A stretch of 64,000 nt of DNA from Deltaproteobacteria bacterium (GTDB lineage Bacteria > Myxococcota_A > UBA9042 > PHBI01), in assembly GCA_020632715.1 (NCBI GenBank), contig JACKFA010000006.1:559001-623000 (forward strand). Direction: 5' to 3'. Shown here one piece after another: positions 1 through 8,613 of the stretch (position 1 is its first letter; every line of letters begins with the position of its first letter). Below the pieces are notes generated by a model. That model made no database searches and was not told the origin of the DNA. It worked only from the letters and a program-made list of their open reading frames with translations. The translations under genes and the position numbers were made by a program.

Positions 1-47
1 CGGCCATCTACGCGGCCGCGCGCGCGGTCGCCACGACCGGGTCGCGT

Positions 48-127
48 CCGACGGTCGACGGCTACGGTAGGGCAGCCGTCATCCGAACCGTCGGCCCCTA
101 CGGTCGCCGGCCCTCCGACCGACGGTT
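48..127. repeat. Nested inverted repeats at the left edge
   Basis: The octamer CCGACGGT occurs at 48-55 and 119-126, with its reverse complement ACCGTCGG at 87-94. Positions 86-94 and 119-127 form a perfect 9-bp inverted repeat around a 24-bp spacer. The block lies just beyond the stop codon of the minus-strand phosphatase-like gene, so it could act as its 3' structure. There is no T-tract. Nothing else is seen in 1-150. Confidence 0.35.
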
Positions 128-150
128 CGCCCGGATCGGCCTGCGGTCGG

Positions 151-3100
151 TCAGAGCGCCTTGGTCCAGAGCGTGAAGCCGCTCCGCTGCGCGCGCAGCT
201 CGACGGCCTGCCCCGACGTCGCCGCGAACGTGATCGTCGCCTTCCCGTCGGCGTCGGTCTCGACCGTCGCGACCTCCTCGCCGTCGACTACCGCGGTGAC
301 GTCGGCGCGGGCGACGCCGGCGCCCGTGTCGTGGTCCGCGACCACCACGTCGTAGCCGCCGCTGACCGCCGTGAGCGCGACGTCGAGGCGCTTCACGTAC
401 ACGTGCGGTCCGACGCGCACGATCCCGAGGTCGCTCGGGAGCCCGGCGAGCGGGTCGCCGCTCGCGTTCGGGTCCTTGAGCTCCATCCCGTGGTCGGCCG
501 TGAGCACGATGAGCGTGTCGTCGTAGATCCCGGCCTCCTTCAGGAGCTCGATGAGCACGCGGATCCGCGCGTTCGTGCGCCCGAGGACCTCGTCCCGCAA
601 CATGTTCCCGTTCGGCCCCTGCGCGTGCCCCGCGCCGTCGGTGCTCGACAGGTTGATGATCGCGTACTTCGGGAGCGGCACGCCGCGCGCGACGTTGTCG
701 CGGAAGAGCCCGACCGCGTTCACGATGGTCGCGTTGTCGACCGCCCCCTCGGGGTCGGTCAGCGCCGCCTCCGGGAGCGTGTAGGTCACGCCGCCGACGG
801 TCACGCTGTCGGCGCCCGCCGGCACGACGTAGCCGTTCGGGACGCGCCTCTCGAGCGTCGCGAGGACGGCCCCGCGGGACGACGGATCGTTCAGGCTCGC
901 CGTCATGACGCCGGTCGGGTTCGACGCCTTGACCCAGGCGCCCCCGAAGCTGCGGATCACGGCCTCGTGGAGCGTCTCGACCGGGAGGTGCGCGCTCGCG
1001 CTCGCGACGAAGACGCTCGTCTCGAAGAGCTGCGCGATGGGGTCGAACACGTGGGCGACGGAGCGCTCGTAGAAGCTGTTGTCGAGGAGCCCGTGGTGGC
1101 CGCTCCAGGCGCCCGAGCCGACCACGTTGTGGCTCGGGAAGGTGTTCGACGGGAAGTTCGTGATGGCGCCGCCGCCGTAGGTCACGCCGCGCGCCATGAG
1201 CTCGCGGTAGGCGTCGACGTCGGTGTACGCGGGGTCGAGCGTGTGCGCGCGCAGCTCCATCGAGGTGAGGCCGTCGTTGATGAGGATGATGGCGTGGCCG
1301 ACCGTGCTCCCGTCGAGCACGGCGTCGAGGGGGCGGCCGTCCTGCCAGGCGAGGAGGTTGTCGTCGTGGAGGCGCCCGTCGGGGCCGACGCCGGTGATGG
1401 GGGTGACGCCGAGCGCCTTCGCGACCGTCGGCGCCACGTCGACGATGCGCGGCGCCTCGTCGCGGACGAGGAAGGCGCTCCCCCCGCCGCTGCAGTCGCC
1501 GCCCCCGAGGCAGGCGTGGCGGAAGCCGTCGCCCTCGGGCGTGTCGGCGAGCTTCTTCACGCCCGCGCCCGACACGATGAGCGCCGAGCGGCTCTCGAGC
1601 GCCCCGAGGTGGCCGTGCTGCCCGAAGCTCCCGAAGTACGAAGGCTTCACGACGATGACGTCGCCCGCGCGCGGGTCGTCGAAGAGCTGGCTCAGCCGCT
1701 CGAGCGCGTAGGGGTAGGGGAGGGCGTCGCTCGGGACGTAGCGGAGGCGCTCGTCGTCCTCGGCGTAGCCCGCCGCGAGGTAGCTCGCCGGCGGGTCGAA
1801 CGGGACGCCCGCCGCGAGGAACTCCTCGTAGGTCGCGAGCGCCATGGGGTCGCCGTTCCGGAACGGGTTGTGGGCGTCGTCGAAGGCGATCTCGGCGCCC
1901 TCGAGGTCGGTCGCGCTCGCGAGCCCGAAGAGCCTGAAGCGCCGCTCGGGCGCCTCACCAGCGGGCGACGGCGCGCGCGTGAAGTACATGAGCCCGCGCG
2001 GGGAGTAGACGTAGTAGCGGCGCTCGCCGCTGATGACGCGGACGGTCGCCGCGAAGTCGAGCGAGGCCGGGTGCGCGAGCGCGTGCGCGATGATGCGGTC
2101 CACGTAGACGGCGTCGTCGTCGCCGGCCCCCTGCGGGCCGCTCGCGAGGGCGGGCTCGATGTCGTCGCCCACCTCGAGCCCCTCGGGGCAGCAGGCGAGC
2201 TCCTCGCGGACGACCGGCTCGGCGTCGTCGCGCGCGGCGAAGCCGTCGAGCACGATCTGCCGCCCGCGCATCTGCGCGATGACCTGGATGATGCCATCAC
2301 CGTCGCTGTCGAGGAGGGCGATGGCCTGGTCGACCTCGAGGGGGATCGGGAGGTCGAGCTCGTTCAAGAGGCGCTCGACGCCGTCGCGCGAGAGCACGCC
2401 CGAGAGCTCGACGTCGGTCATCGCCTCGCCATCGGCGGTGAGCGTGCCGGAGAGCGTGACGTCGTCGATGCGGAGGCGCGCGCCGCGCGTGAGCTCGCTG
2501 ATGCCGGTGAGGTCGAGCGTCACGCGGTCGCCGTGGGTCTCGAACGCGCCGACCTCGATGGCGCCGGCGAGCACGAGCTGGAAGGCGCCCGTGATGGGAT
2601 CGAGGGAGCTCGTCTGGATCGCGAAGACGTCGTCGAGGCTCCCGAGGGCGTCGTCGGGGCCGACCGACAGGAGCTGCCCGATCCCGCCCGTGAGCGTGAT
2701 GTCGCTCGCCGTCGTGGCGCCGCTCCCGAGGCCGTCGAGGATGGCGAGGACGGCCGGCCACTTGCTGATGATGGTCGGGAGGAACGTCCGGAGCCCGCTC
2801 GGCTCGACCAGATCGACGAGGTCGAGCACGTAGGGGGTGCCCGTGGGCGCCGTGAGCTCCGGGCCCGACTTCGCGTCGAGCGGGTCCGACCCGGCCGCCA
2901 CCTCCCAGCCGTCCCCGAAGCCGTCGCCGTCGGTGTCGATGAGGTCGGCGCGCGTCCCGAGGGTCGCCTCCTCCTCGTCGCTGAGGCCGTCGCCGTCGCT
3001 GTCGACGGGGGGCGTGGCGGTGTCGACCGAGTCCGCGCCGCCGTCCTCGGGCGCGGAGGTGTCCGCGGCGTCGGCGCCGCCGGTGTCCGCGACGGCGGTG

Positions 3101-3213
3101 TCGCTCACGGCGGTGTCGGCGGTGTCGGCGCCGTCGGCGTCGCCGCAGGCGGCGCCGGCGAGCGTGGCGAGGGCGAGCAACGCGGCCAGGCGCAGGGGAG
3201 AGAGCATCGTCAT
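151..3213 (-). CDS. Alkaline-phosphatase-superfamily (phosphodiesterase-like) lipoprotein
   Basis: Predicted exported lipoprotein of 1020 residues. The N-terminus has a hydrophobic signal ending LAGAAC, followed by an Asp/Thr/Ala-rich linker to about residue 70 and two thrombospondin-type-3-like calcium loops (DSDGDGLSDEEE, DTDGDGFGDGWE). Alkaline-phosphatase-fold motifs are present: a metal Asp in ILINDGL, a nucleophile-type segment NTFPSHN, STDGAGH, and TADHGM near residues 920-925. Unusually, a block typical of the family's C-terminal end (GQHGHLG, then DVAPTVAKALGV) comes before the first metal-binding segment. This suggests circular permutation or a degenerate duplicated domain. The last 70 residues look like an Ig-like or carboxypeptidase-regulatory-like fold. 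The start is supported by GGAGG five bases upstream of ATG. It probably hydrolyses a phosphoester at the cell surface; the substrate is unknown. Confidence 0.75.
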   Translation of the reverse strand: MTMLSPLRLAALLALATLAGAACGDADGADTADTAVSDTAVADTGGADAADTSAPEDGGADSVDTATPPVDSDGDGLSDEEEATLGTRADLIDTDGDGFGDGWEVAAGSDPLDAKSGPELTAPTGTPYVLDLVDLVEPSGLRTFLPTIISKWPAVLAILDGLGSGATTASDITLTGGIGQLLSVGPDDALGSLDDVFAIQTSSLDPITGAFQLVLAGAIEVGAFETHGDRVTLDLTGISELTRGARLRIDDVTLSGTLTADGEAMTDVELSGVLSRDGVERLLNELDLPIPLEVDQAIALLDSDGDGIIQVIAQMRGRQIVLDGFAARDDAEPVVREELACCPEGLEVGDDIEPALASGPQGAGDDDAVYVDRIIAHALAHPASLDFAATVRVISGERRYYVYSPRGLMYFTRAPSPAGEAPERRFRLFGLASATDLEGAEIAFDDAHNPFRNGDPMALATYEEFLAAGVPFDPPASYLAAGYAEDDERLRYVPSDALPYPYALERLSQLFDDPRAGDVIVVKPSYFGSFGQHGHLGALESRSALIVSGAGVKKLADTPEGDGFRHACLGGGDCSGGGSAFLVRDEAPRIVDVAPTVAKALGVTPITGVGPDGRLHDDNLLAWQDGRPLDAVLDGSTVGHAIILINDGLTSMELRAHTLDPAYTDVDAYRELMARGVTYGGGAITNFPSNTFPSHNVVGSGAWSGHHGLLDNSFYERSVAHVFDPIAQLFETSVFVASASAHLPVETLHEAVIRSFGGAWVKASNPTGVMTASLNDPSSRGAVLATLERRVPNGYVVPAGADSVTVGGVTYTLPEAALTDPEGAVDNATIVNAVGLFRDNVARGVPLPKYAIINLSSTDGAGHAQGPNGNMLRDEVLGRTNARIRVLIELLKEAGIYDDTLIVLTADHGMELKDPNASGDPLAGLPSDLGIVRVGPHVYVKRLDVALTAVSGGYDVVVADHDTGAGVARADVTAVVDGEEVATVETDADGKATITFAATSGQAVELRAQRSGFTLWTKAL

Positions 3214-3318
3214 GGGGGCCTCCGGCGGAGGCCTCCCCCTAGCACGTCCGTCGGCGCGTTTCGAGCGACAGATCGGTCACGATTTCGCGGCCGGCCGACG
3301 ACGCGGCGCTCGTGCCCG

Positions 3319-4053
3319 TCAGCGCAGGATGGGCGGCACGAGCAGCTCGCTGCCGACGCGCAGGGACATCGGGTTCTCGATCCCGTTGGTCGCGGCGATG
3401 CGGCGCCACTCCCGCGGATCCTTGTACTCGCGCGCGGCGATGCCCTGGAGCGTGTCGCCGCGGCGCACCACGACGCGCTTCGCGTGGTCGGGCGAGCGCT
3501 TCTGGTTCTGGCCGTCCTCGCGCTTCGTGGTCGTCACCTGCTTCAGGCAGAGGGCGACCTTCGCGCGGACGGGCGTCCCGTCGGAGAGGAACATGAGGTA
3601 GTCGACCTTCACGCTCTCGACGTAGAAGACGTAGTCGCGCGCGTGCTTCGTGCCGTGGCTGAAGCCGCCCCACACGAACGAGACCACGCGCGGCACGTGC
3701 GTCTCGTCGTAGTAGTCCACGAGCTCCTCGAGGCGGTCGATGAACACCTCGCGCACGTTCCGGCGCTCGTCGTAGGTGTCGAACCAGAGCTCGCCGATCT
3801 GGAGCGAGATGGGATCGGTCCCCTTGTACTTCACGTCGTCGCGCGCCTGGTTGTGCGCGTCGTCCTCGAACTTCGCGCGCCGCTCGACGCTGATGGTGCT
3901 CGGGTTCAGGAAGAAGGGGATGGTGTCGAGGTGCTCCTCGAGCTCGGGGTTCGTGAAGACCACGAGCTCCGCCTTCGCGAGCGAGCCGCTCGTGTCGGCC
4001 GCGGCCATGGCCTTCTCGGCCAGCGAACGAATCAGCTGCAGTCCTGCCGTCAT
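3319..4053 (-). CDS. Contractile-injection-system tube-like protein with C-terminal LysM
   Basis: A 244-residue protein without a signal peptide. The N-terminal half carries the pattern FFLNPSTISVERRAKF, which resembles the FNP-x-(E/T)-(Y/I)-S start of the CIS tube/gp53-like family used in phage-like contractile injection systems (Afp7/Pvc7 type). Residues about 190-244 form a LysM domain (VVRRGDTLQGIAAREY, then WRRIAATNGI and LLVPP). In characterised systems such LysM proteins link tube or spike to baseplate. Here no sheath, baseplate, ATPase or spike gene lies nearby, so it is an orphan. The start is the ATG with GGAG eight bases upstream; a frame open further upstream has no Shine-Dalgarno site. 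Family assignment is from motif resemblance; the cellular role is inferred. Confidence 0.65.
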   Translation of the reverse strand: MTAGLQLIRSLAEKAMAAADTSGSLAKAELVVFTNPELEEHLDTIPFFLNPSTISVERRAKFEDDAHNQARDDVKYKGTDPISLQIGELWFDTYDERRNVREVFIDRLEELVDYYDETHVPRVVSFVWGGFSHGTKHARDYVFYVESVKVDYLMFLSDGTPVRAKVALCLKQVTTTKREDGQNQKRSPDHAKRVVVRRGDTLQGIAAREYKDPREWRRIAATNGIENPMSLRVGSELLVPPILR

Positions 4054-4436
4054 GGTCGTCGCTCCGTGGGGGATGGTGGGTGTCGCCGTCGCTCTCGGCG
4101 AGGCTCCGGCGACCGGGCGCACGTCGGCCGCTCCGGCGCGCGGGGGCGACCGCACCGTCACGGCGACCGAACAAAGTCGACTACGTGCTTTGTTGTCGGT
4201 CGTCCCGCGACGGATCTGAAGCCCGTCGACGAGGGGCCGGACGATTCTCGCCACGCGCACGCCGGCCAACGCGGCCGCCGCGCGCTCGGAGGAGGAGGGG
4301 GACGACGCGAGGACCGAGGCGGCTCCAGGGTCCTCGCGCCGTGGCTCAGGGGGCGCCGCCGTCTGACCTGCGTCCGTTCGCGCGCGCGAGCACGGCGACG
4401 GAGGCGGGGCGACCAGGCGTCGCGACCCGGCTCAGC
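4054..4436. other. 383-bp intergenic stretch with a large dyad
   Basis: No credible gene was found. The notable element is an imperfect inverted repeat at 4165-4176 and 4188-4201: GACCGA-ACAAAG pairs with CTTTGT-(TG)-TCGGTC around an 11-base spacer. It lies between the stop of the secreted-protein gene and the start of the LysM gene, both on the minus strand. It could be a terminator for the former or an operator for the latter. There is no T-tract. The rest is GC-rich sequence without obvious signals. Confidence 0.4.
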
Positions 4437-5021
4437 TCACTTGAAGTGGGCCTCGGCGTACCAGCTGAACTTCGAGACGGTCTTCTTGTCGACCTGCCCG
4501 ATGGCGGCCTTCTTGCCCTCGCAGCCCGAGCCCGGGTGCGGCCCGAGCATCGCGTCCGTGATGAGCTTCTGCTTCTTCTTCGCGAGGGCGTCCTCGACCA
4601 TCTGCGAGCGCGCCGCGTTGTCCTTGTCGAACGCGTCGCTGAACTTCATGAGCTTCCAGGCCTCCATGCTGCCCCGCTTGATGGTGCACTGGTTGGCCTC
4701 GTTGTTCTCCTGGATCTCCCAGAGGTTGTTGTCGAAGTCGATCGGCCCGATCGCGTAGACGTAGAAGTACTCCGGGTCGACCCCCTCGGGGAGGAACCGC
4801 ATCACGTCGCCGAGGTCGCACCCCTTCACGTCGATGCGCTCGTTGATCGCGCACTCGTCGCGCGTCTCCGTGCGCATCCCGCGCTTGTACTCGACCGCCT
4901 TCTCGACGCAGACGTACCACTCGAGCTTCTTCGCCTCGGGGGCGCAGTCCGGGCCATCGGCCAAGGCCGTCCCGGAGAGCCCCGTGAGGAAGAGCAGGCA
5001 CGCAACGATCACCTTGTTCAT
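4437..5021 (-). CDS. Small secreted protein of unknown function
   Basis: A 194-residue protein with a clear Sec signal peptide: MNK, a hydrophobic core to about residue 18 and an ALA cleavage site near residue 22. The mature part holds several cysteines (in DGPDCAPE, WYVC, DECAIN, KGCDLG, QCTIK, GSGCEGK), suggesting disulphide bonds in the periplasm or outside. It is rich in charged residues and ends AEAHFK. No family is recognised. The start is set by GGAG seven bases before ATG; an in-frame upstream extension lacks a signal-like start. It is probably monocistronic, with more than 200 bp on each side before the next gene. Confidence 0.7.
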   Translation of the reverse strand: MNKVIVACLLFLTGLSGTALADGPDCAPEAKKLEWYVCVEKAVEYKRGMRTETRDECAINERIDVKGCDLGDVMRFLPEGVDPEYFYVYAIGPIDFDNNLWEIQENNEANQCTIKRGSMEAWKLMKFSDAFDKDNAARSQMVEDALAKKKQKLITDAMLGPHPGSGCEGKKAAIGQVDKKTVSKFSWYAEAHFK

Positions 5022-5242
5022 CGGTACTCCGTCCGTTCGTCGCGTCGACCCGACCACCGACCCCATGCCGGTCGGTCAAGGCGACTACGAGGTCGGAGCC
5101 TAAGCAAGGCGCCTGCCAATCGTCAAATGACTCGCTCACCCGCATTCCACCGCGGGATGAGCGCGTTTTGGCACACTCGTGAGACCCCGGCTCCGGACGC
5201 CAATCGCGCGCGCAGGCGCCGCCAGGACGTCGCCGAGCCGCC
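5022..5242. other. 221-bp intergenic region upstream of the secreted-protein gene
   Basis: Holds the upstream region of the 4437-5021 gene and the 3' flank of the GH13-like gene. A small AT-richer patch lies around 5110-5145. No convincing -35/-10 pair, terminator or RNA was identified. Confidence 0.3.
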
Positions 5243-8200
5243 TCAGTCGCGGGTGTCGTCCGCCGGGGTCGCCGGACCCCCGGTTCGGGGAGTCTCGACC
5301 CCAAGCCCGAGCTTCGCGAGGAACGCGTCGTAGCGATTGCCAGCCGCCCGGTGCGCGGCGGTCAGCTTCCGCGCGAGCGACTCGGCCTCCTCGGCCCCGA
5401 CGTCGAGCTCCCAGCGCACGCGCAGCGCCGCGACCAGCGCGTCCATCGCCTCCTGCCCGTACCAGACGGTCCCCTCGTGCTCGTTGACGCCGAGCGCCTC
5501 GCGCGCCGCCTCGAGCAGCTCCGGGAGCTCGGCCGGCGCCGTCGCGGCCACCTCGAGCACGGCCGCGGGCGCGTCGAGCACCTCGGCCGCCGCCTCGCTC
5601 ACGCCCATCTCTCGCGCCGCCTCGGCGCCGAGCGCCGCGATGAGCCGGAGCGCGCGCCCGAAGGCGCGGTCGCCCTGCGGGAGCGCCTCCGCCTCGGCCA
5701 CCGAGGGCGCCACGCGCTCGGCGAGGTCCGGCCCGACGAGGGCGTCGAGGTCGCCATCGGCCTCGAAGGTCGGCGCCGCCAGCATCTTCAGGAACGCCGC
5801 GCGCGCCGGCTCGTGGACGAGCAGGCGGTAGGCGCGGTCGAGGTCGTGCACGCCGCCGCCGCCGAGGCGCCGCGCGAGCTCGCTCCAGGCGTCGTCGTCG
5901 GCCGGGAGGAAGCGCCAGTCGAGGTAGACGCGCGCCTCGTAGGGGCCGAGCCGCACGTGGAGGCCGCGGTCGGCGAGCTCTCGTGCGTGCCGCAGGATCC
6001 ACTCGCCGCGGACGTGCTCGTAGAGGGCGACGAAGCCGTCGCCACCGAGCCCGAGGGCGTCGGCGAGGGGTGGCTGCACGAGGGGCGCGTCGCTCCCGCC
6101 GCGGCGGGTCGGCGCCGAGTCCCGGATCCATCCCTCGGCCGCGCGGTAGGCGTTGTTGTAGACGACCAGGGCGCGGGCGTCGCCGACGCGGTTCGAGTAG
6201 GCGTAGACGTCCTCGTCGACGGCGCCGCCGTCGGGGCGGCAGTCGTAGAGCGCGAACGCGTCGCACTGGCTGAAGAGCCAGCGCCGCCGGAAGAGCGGGA
6301 AGAGCAGGCGCTCGTGGTACGCCATGAACCCCTCGTCGGGGCGCTCGTCCTCGTAGGGGCGCGCGTACTCCATGCCGTACTTCTCGGCGAGCCCCTCGAC
6401 CTGCCCGTGGCCGATCATCGGGAGCCCGGGGAGGGTCGCGAGGAGGATGGCGATGCCGAAGTACTTGTCGCCGCGCCCGAACTGCGCGGCCGCGGTGGCC
6501 TCGTCCGGGTTCGACATGAAGTTCACGAAGCGCTTGAGGATCTCCGCCGAGAACGAGAGCACGTTCTTCAGCGTCTCGCGGTACTTCGCGTTGTCCTCGT
6601 CGCGCAGCATGTGCATGAACGCGCTGTTGTAGACGCGGTGCATGCCGAGGGTGCGGACGAAGTAGCCCTCCATCAGCCAGAAGGCCTCCGCGAGGAGCAG
6701 CGTGTCGGGGAGCTCGGCCTGCACGCGGTCGACGACCTCGCGCCAGAACTCGTGCGGCATGGCCGCCTCGAACGCGCTCTCCGGGATGGCGCGCTCGGCG
6801 CGCGACGGGATGGCGCCGGCGCTGCCGGGGCGCGGCCACCAGAGCCGCTGGATGTGCTGTTTCGCGAGGGTCATCGCGGCGTCGAAGCGGATGATCGACG
6901 AGCGGCGCGCGACGTCGAGGATCTTCTGGATCACCGCCTCGCGGACGGTCGGGTTCAGGTAGTCGAGCTGCGCCGTGTCGTTCCAGGGCATGCTCGTGCC
7001 GTCGTTGCCGTGGTAGACGTAGCGCACGCGCCCGTCGCGGTGGTCGTAGGTCTTGAAGACCACGGCGGCGTCGGTCTCGGACCAGTAGCCGTCCTCGATG
7101 TGCACGGAGAGGCGCTCGTCCTCGCAGAGGTCCTCGCCGGTGAAGCGGTAGGCCGGGTAGGGCGGGTGGTCGAGCTGGAGGAAGTACTCCGGGTGCTCGA
7201 TCATCCAGCGGGAGTCGAGCCCCGTGTGGTTCGGGACCATGTCGGTCGCGAGGCGGATCCCGCGGGCCCGGCAGCGGCGGTCGAGGTGCTCCCAGGCGGC
7301 GTCGCCGCCGATGTCGTAGGCGATGACGTAGTCGTAGAGGGAGTAGGCGGAGGCGAGCGCCTCGCTGTTGCCGCGCCAGCGCTTGATGGTGCGCGAGGCG
7401 TGGGAGCGCTCCCAGACGCCGATGAGCCAGAGCCCCGTGAAGCCGGCGGCCGCGAAGCGGTCGAGCTCCTCGTCGGGGACCTGATCGAGGCGGCGGATCT
7501 CGCGCCCGTAGCGCTCGGAGAGCTGCCAGAGCCAGACGTAGGTCGACTTCGCGAGGAGGACGACGTTCGCCATCCAGTCGCGGTCCGGCGTGAAGCGCTC
7601 GGGAGCGTCGCCGGCGCCCGCGAAGGAGAGCGGCTCGACGGGGCCGGGGCCGCCGCCGCCGCGGAACGCGTCCTCCTCGGCCAGGATCCCCTCGGAGAGC
7701 TCGAGCGCGTCGACGAGCCAGGCGGGGAGGAGGTCGCCGTAGCGCTCGCGGATGTAGGCGAGCTGCGCCTTGAGCGAGGTCGGGTGGGCGCGGAAGGGGG
7801 CGCGCAGGGCCTCGAAGAGGGAGAGCCCCGCGCCGCCGAGGGCGGGCTGGAGCTCGAACCACGCCTCGAGGCTCCGCACGAGGGACTTCACGGCCGGATC
7901 GTCCAGCCCCGGCGCGCGATAGAGCGGGGCGTAGGGCGCGGCCGCCGGGTTCTCGCCGAGGAGGGCGAGGCCGATGTGCTCGCGGGCGACGCCGCGCACG
8001 TCGATCGGGATCGTGGGGACCCAGTCATCGTGCAGGAGGGCGCTCGCCCGAGGGGTGACGACGCCGTCGGGGCCTGCGTCGGCGAAGGCGAGGCCGCGGT
8101 CGAGGGAGCCCGGGTTCTGGTGGCGGGTGTAGCTGTCGACGACGTAGCGCTGGACGTCGGCGATGACGTCGAGGGCGACGATCTCGCCGCCGCGGAGCCC

Positions 8201-8389
8201 GACGGCCGGGTCGAGCTCGCGGGCGGCGCGCTGGGCCACCTCGCGGAGGGCGGCGGGCCGGCCGCGCTCGGCGGCGACGGCGCGGACCGCGTCGAGGCCG
8301 TGGCGGAGCCAGAGCGCGCGCCCGATCGGCAAGCCCAGCGGGAACGCGGCGGGCGCCGCGTCGCTCACCGTGTCGCGCATCGTTCCCAT
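5243..8389 (-). CDS. Large GH13-like alpha-amylase-family protein
   Basis: A 1048-residue cytoplasmic-type protein with no signal peptide. A central (beta/alpha)8 GH13-like domain is recognisable: region I DMVPNHTG, region II IIRFDAAM with the nucleophile-type Asp503, and region III LLLAEAF with the acid/base-type Glu568. Region IV reads SNPDE, so the Asp is kept (D629) but the usual preceding His is Pro628. About 330 N-terminal and 270 C-terminal residues, largely helical, flank the domain. That is much longer than ordinary amylases (450-700) and resembles uncharacterised long amylase-family proteins in Chloroflexi and deltaproteobacteria. Activity on alpha-glucans or trehalose-type substrates is inferred only. 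The start is the ATG preceded by GGGGGAG; a second ATG three codons later has no such site. Confidence 0.8.
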   Translation of the reverse strand: MGTMRDTVSDAAPAAFPLGLPIGRALWLRHGLDAVRAVAAERGRPAALREVAQRAARELDPAVGLRGGEIVALDVIADVQRYVVDSYTRHQNPGSLDRGLAFADAGPDGVVTPRASALLHDDWVPTIPIDVRGVAREHIGLALLGENPAAAPYAPLYRAPGLDDPAVKSLVRSLEAWFELQPALGGAGLSLFEALRAPFRAHPTSLKAQLAYIRERYGDLLPAWLVDALELSEGILAEEDAFRGGGGPGPVEPLSFAGAGDAPERFTPDRDWMANVVLLAKSTYVWLWQLSERYGREIRRLDQVPDEELDRFAAAGFTGLWLIGVWERSHASRTIKRWRGNSEALASAYSLYDYVIAYDIGGDAAWEHLDRRCRARGIRLATDMVPNHTGLDSRWMIEHPEYFLQLDHPPYPAYRFTGEDLCEDERLSVHIEDGYWSETDAAVVFKTYDHRDGRVRYVYHGNDGTSMPWNDTAQLDYLNPTVREAVIQKILDVARRSSIIRFDAAMTLAKQHIQRLWWPRPGSAGAIPSRAERAIPESAFEAAMPHEFWREVVDRVQAELPDTLLLAEAFWLMEGYFVRTLGMHRVYNSAFMHMLRDEDNAKYRETLKNVLSFSAEILKRFVNFMSNPDEATAAAQFGRGDKYFGIAILLATLPGLPMIGHGQVEGLAEKYGMEYARPYEDERPDEGFMAYHERLLFPLFRRRWLFSQCDAFALYDCRPDGGAVDEDVYAYSNRVGDARALVVYNNAYRAAEGWIRDSAPTRRGGSDAPLVQPPLADALGLGGDGFVALYEHVRGEWILRHARELADRGLHVRLGPYEARVYLDWRFLPADDDAWSELARRLGGGGVHDLDRAYRLLVHEPARAAFLKMLAAPTFEADGDLDALVGPDLAERVAPSVAEAEALPQGDRAFGRALRLIAALGAEAAREMGVSEAAAEVLDAPAAVLEVAATAPAELPELLEAAREALGVNEHEGTVWYGQEAMDALVAALRVRWELDVGAEEAESLARKLTAAHRAAGNRYDAFLAKLGLGVETPRTGGPATPADDTRD

Positions 8390-8503
8390 GAGCTCTTCTC
8401 CCCCGTTCCGGCCTGTGGCGCCCTCATCCTGACGCCGCGATCGGGCGCGGTCAACGTCCGCCGACCGCGCGCCGCGCCTGGCTCGGTTCGAACTCCCCGA
8501 GCG

Positions 8504-8558
8504 CTTATAGCGGACTCGATGCTTTGGCTTGGAGTCGCGGGGGAAGTCGGTGTACATT
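8504..8558. promoter_or_regulatory. Divergent promoter candidates between GH13-like and RHS genes
   Basis: The region between divergent genes is relatively AT-rich. On the minus strand a TATAAG-type -10 lies at 8504-8509 facing the GH13-like gene, with no good -35. On the plus strand TTGGAG (8529-8534) and TACATT (8553-8558) are separated by 18 bp and face the RHS gene. Both are pattern matches only. Confidence 0.25.
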
Positions 8559-8613
8559 TCCGGAAAGCCGCGTTTTCCCTCTCGAAAATAAACAACGAGC
8601 CAGTTCTTCAGCC

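Noticed and set aside
3319..4053. Prophage or full contractile injection cluster
   Set aside because: Only one tube/LysM-type gene is present; neighbours are unrelated envelope and metabolic genes.
331..4758. A plus-strand open frame of more than 1400 codons opposite several genes
   Set aside because: It has Arg/Val/Asp-skewed, low-information composition and crosses two real minus-strand genes and their gaps; it is a shadow frame caused by high GC.
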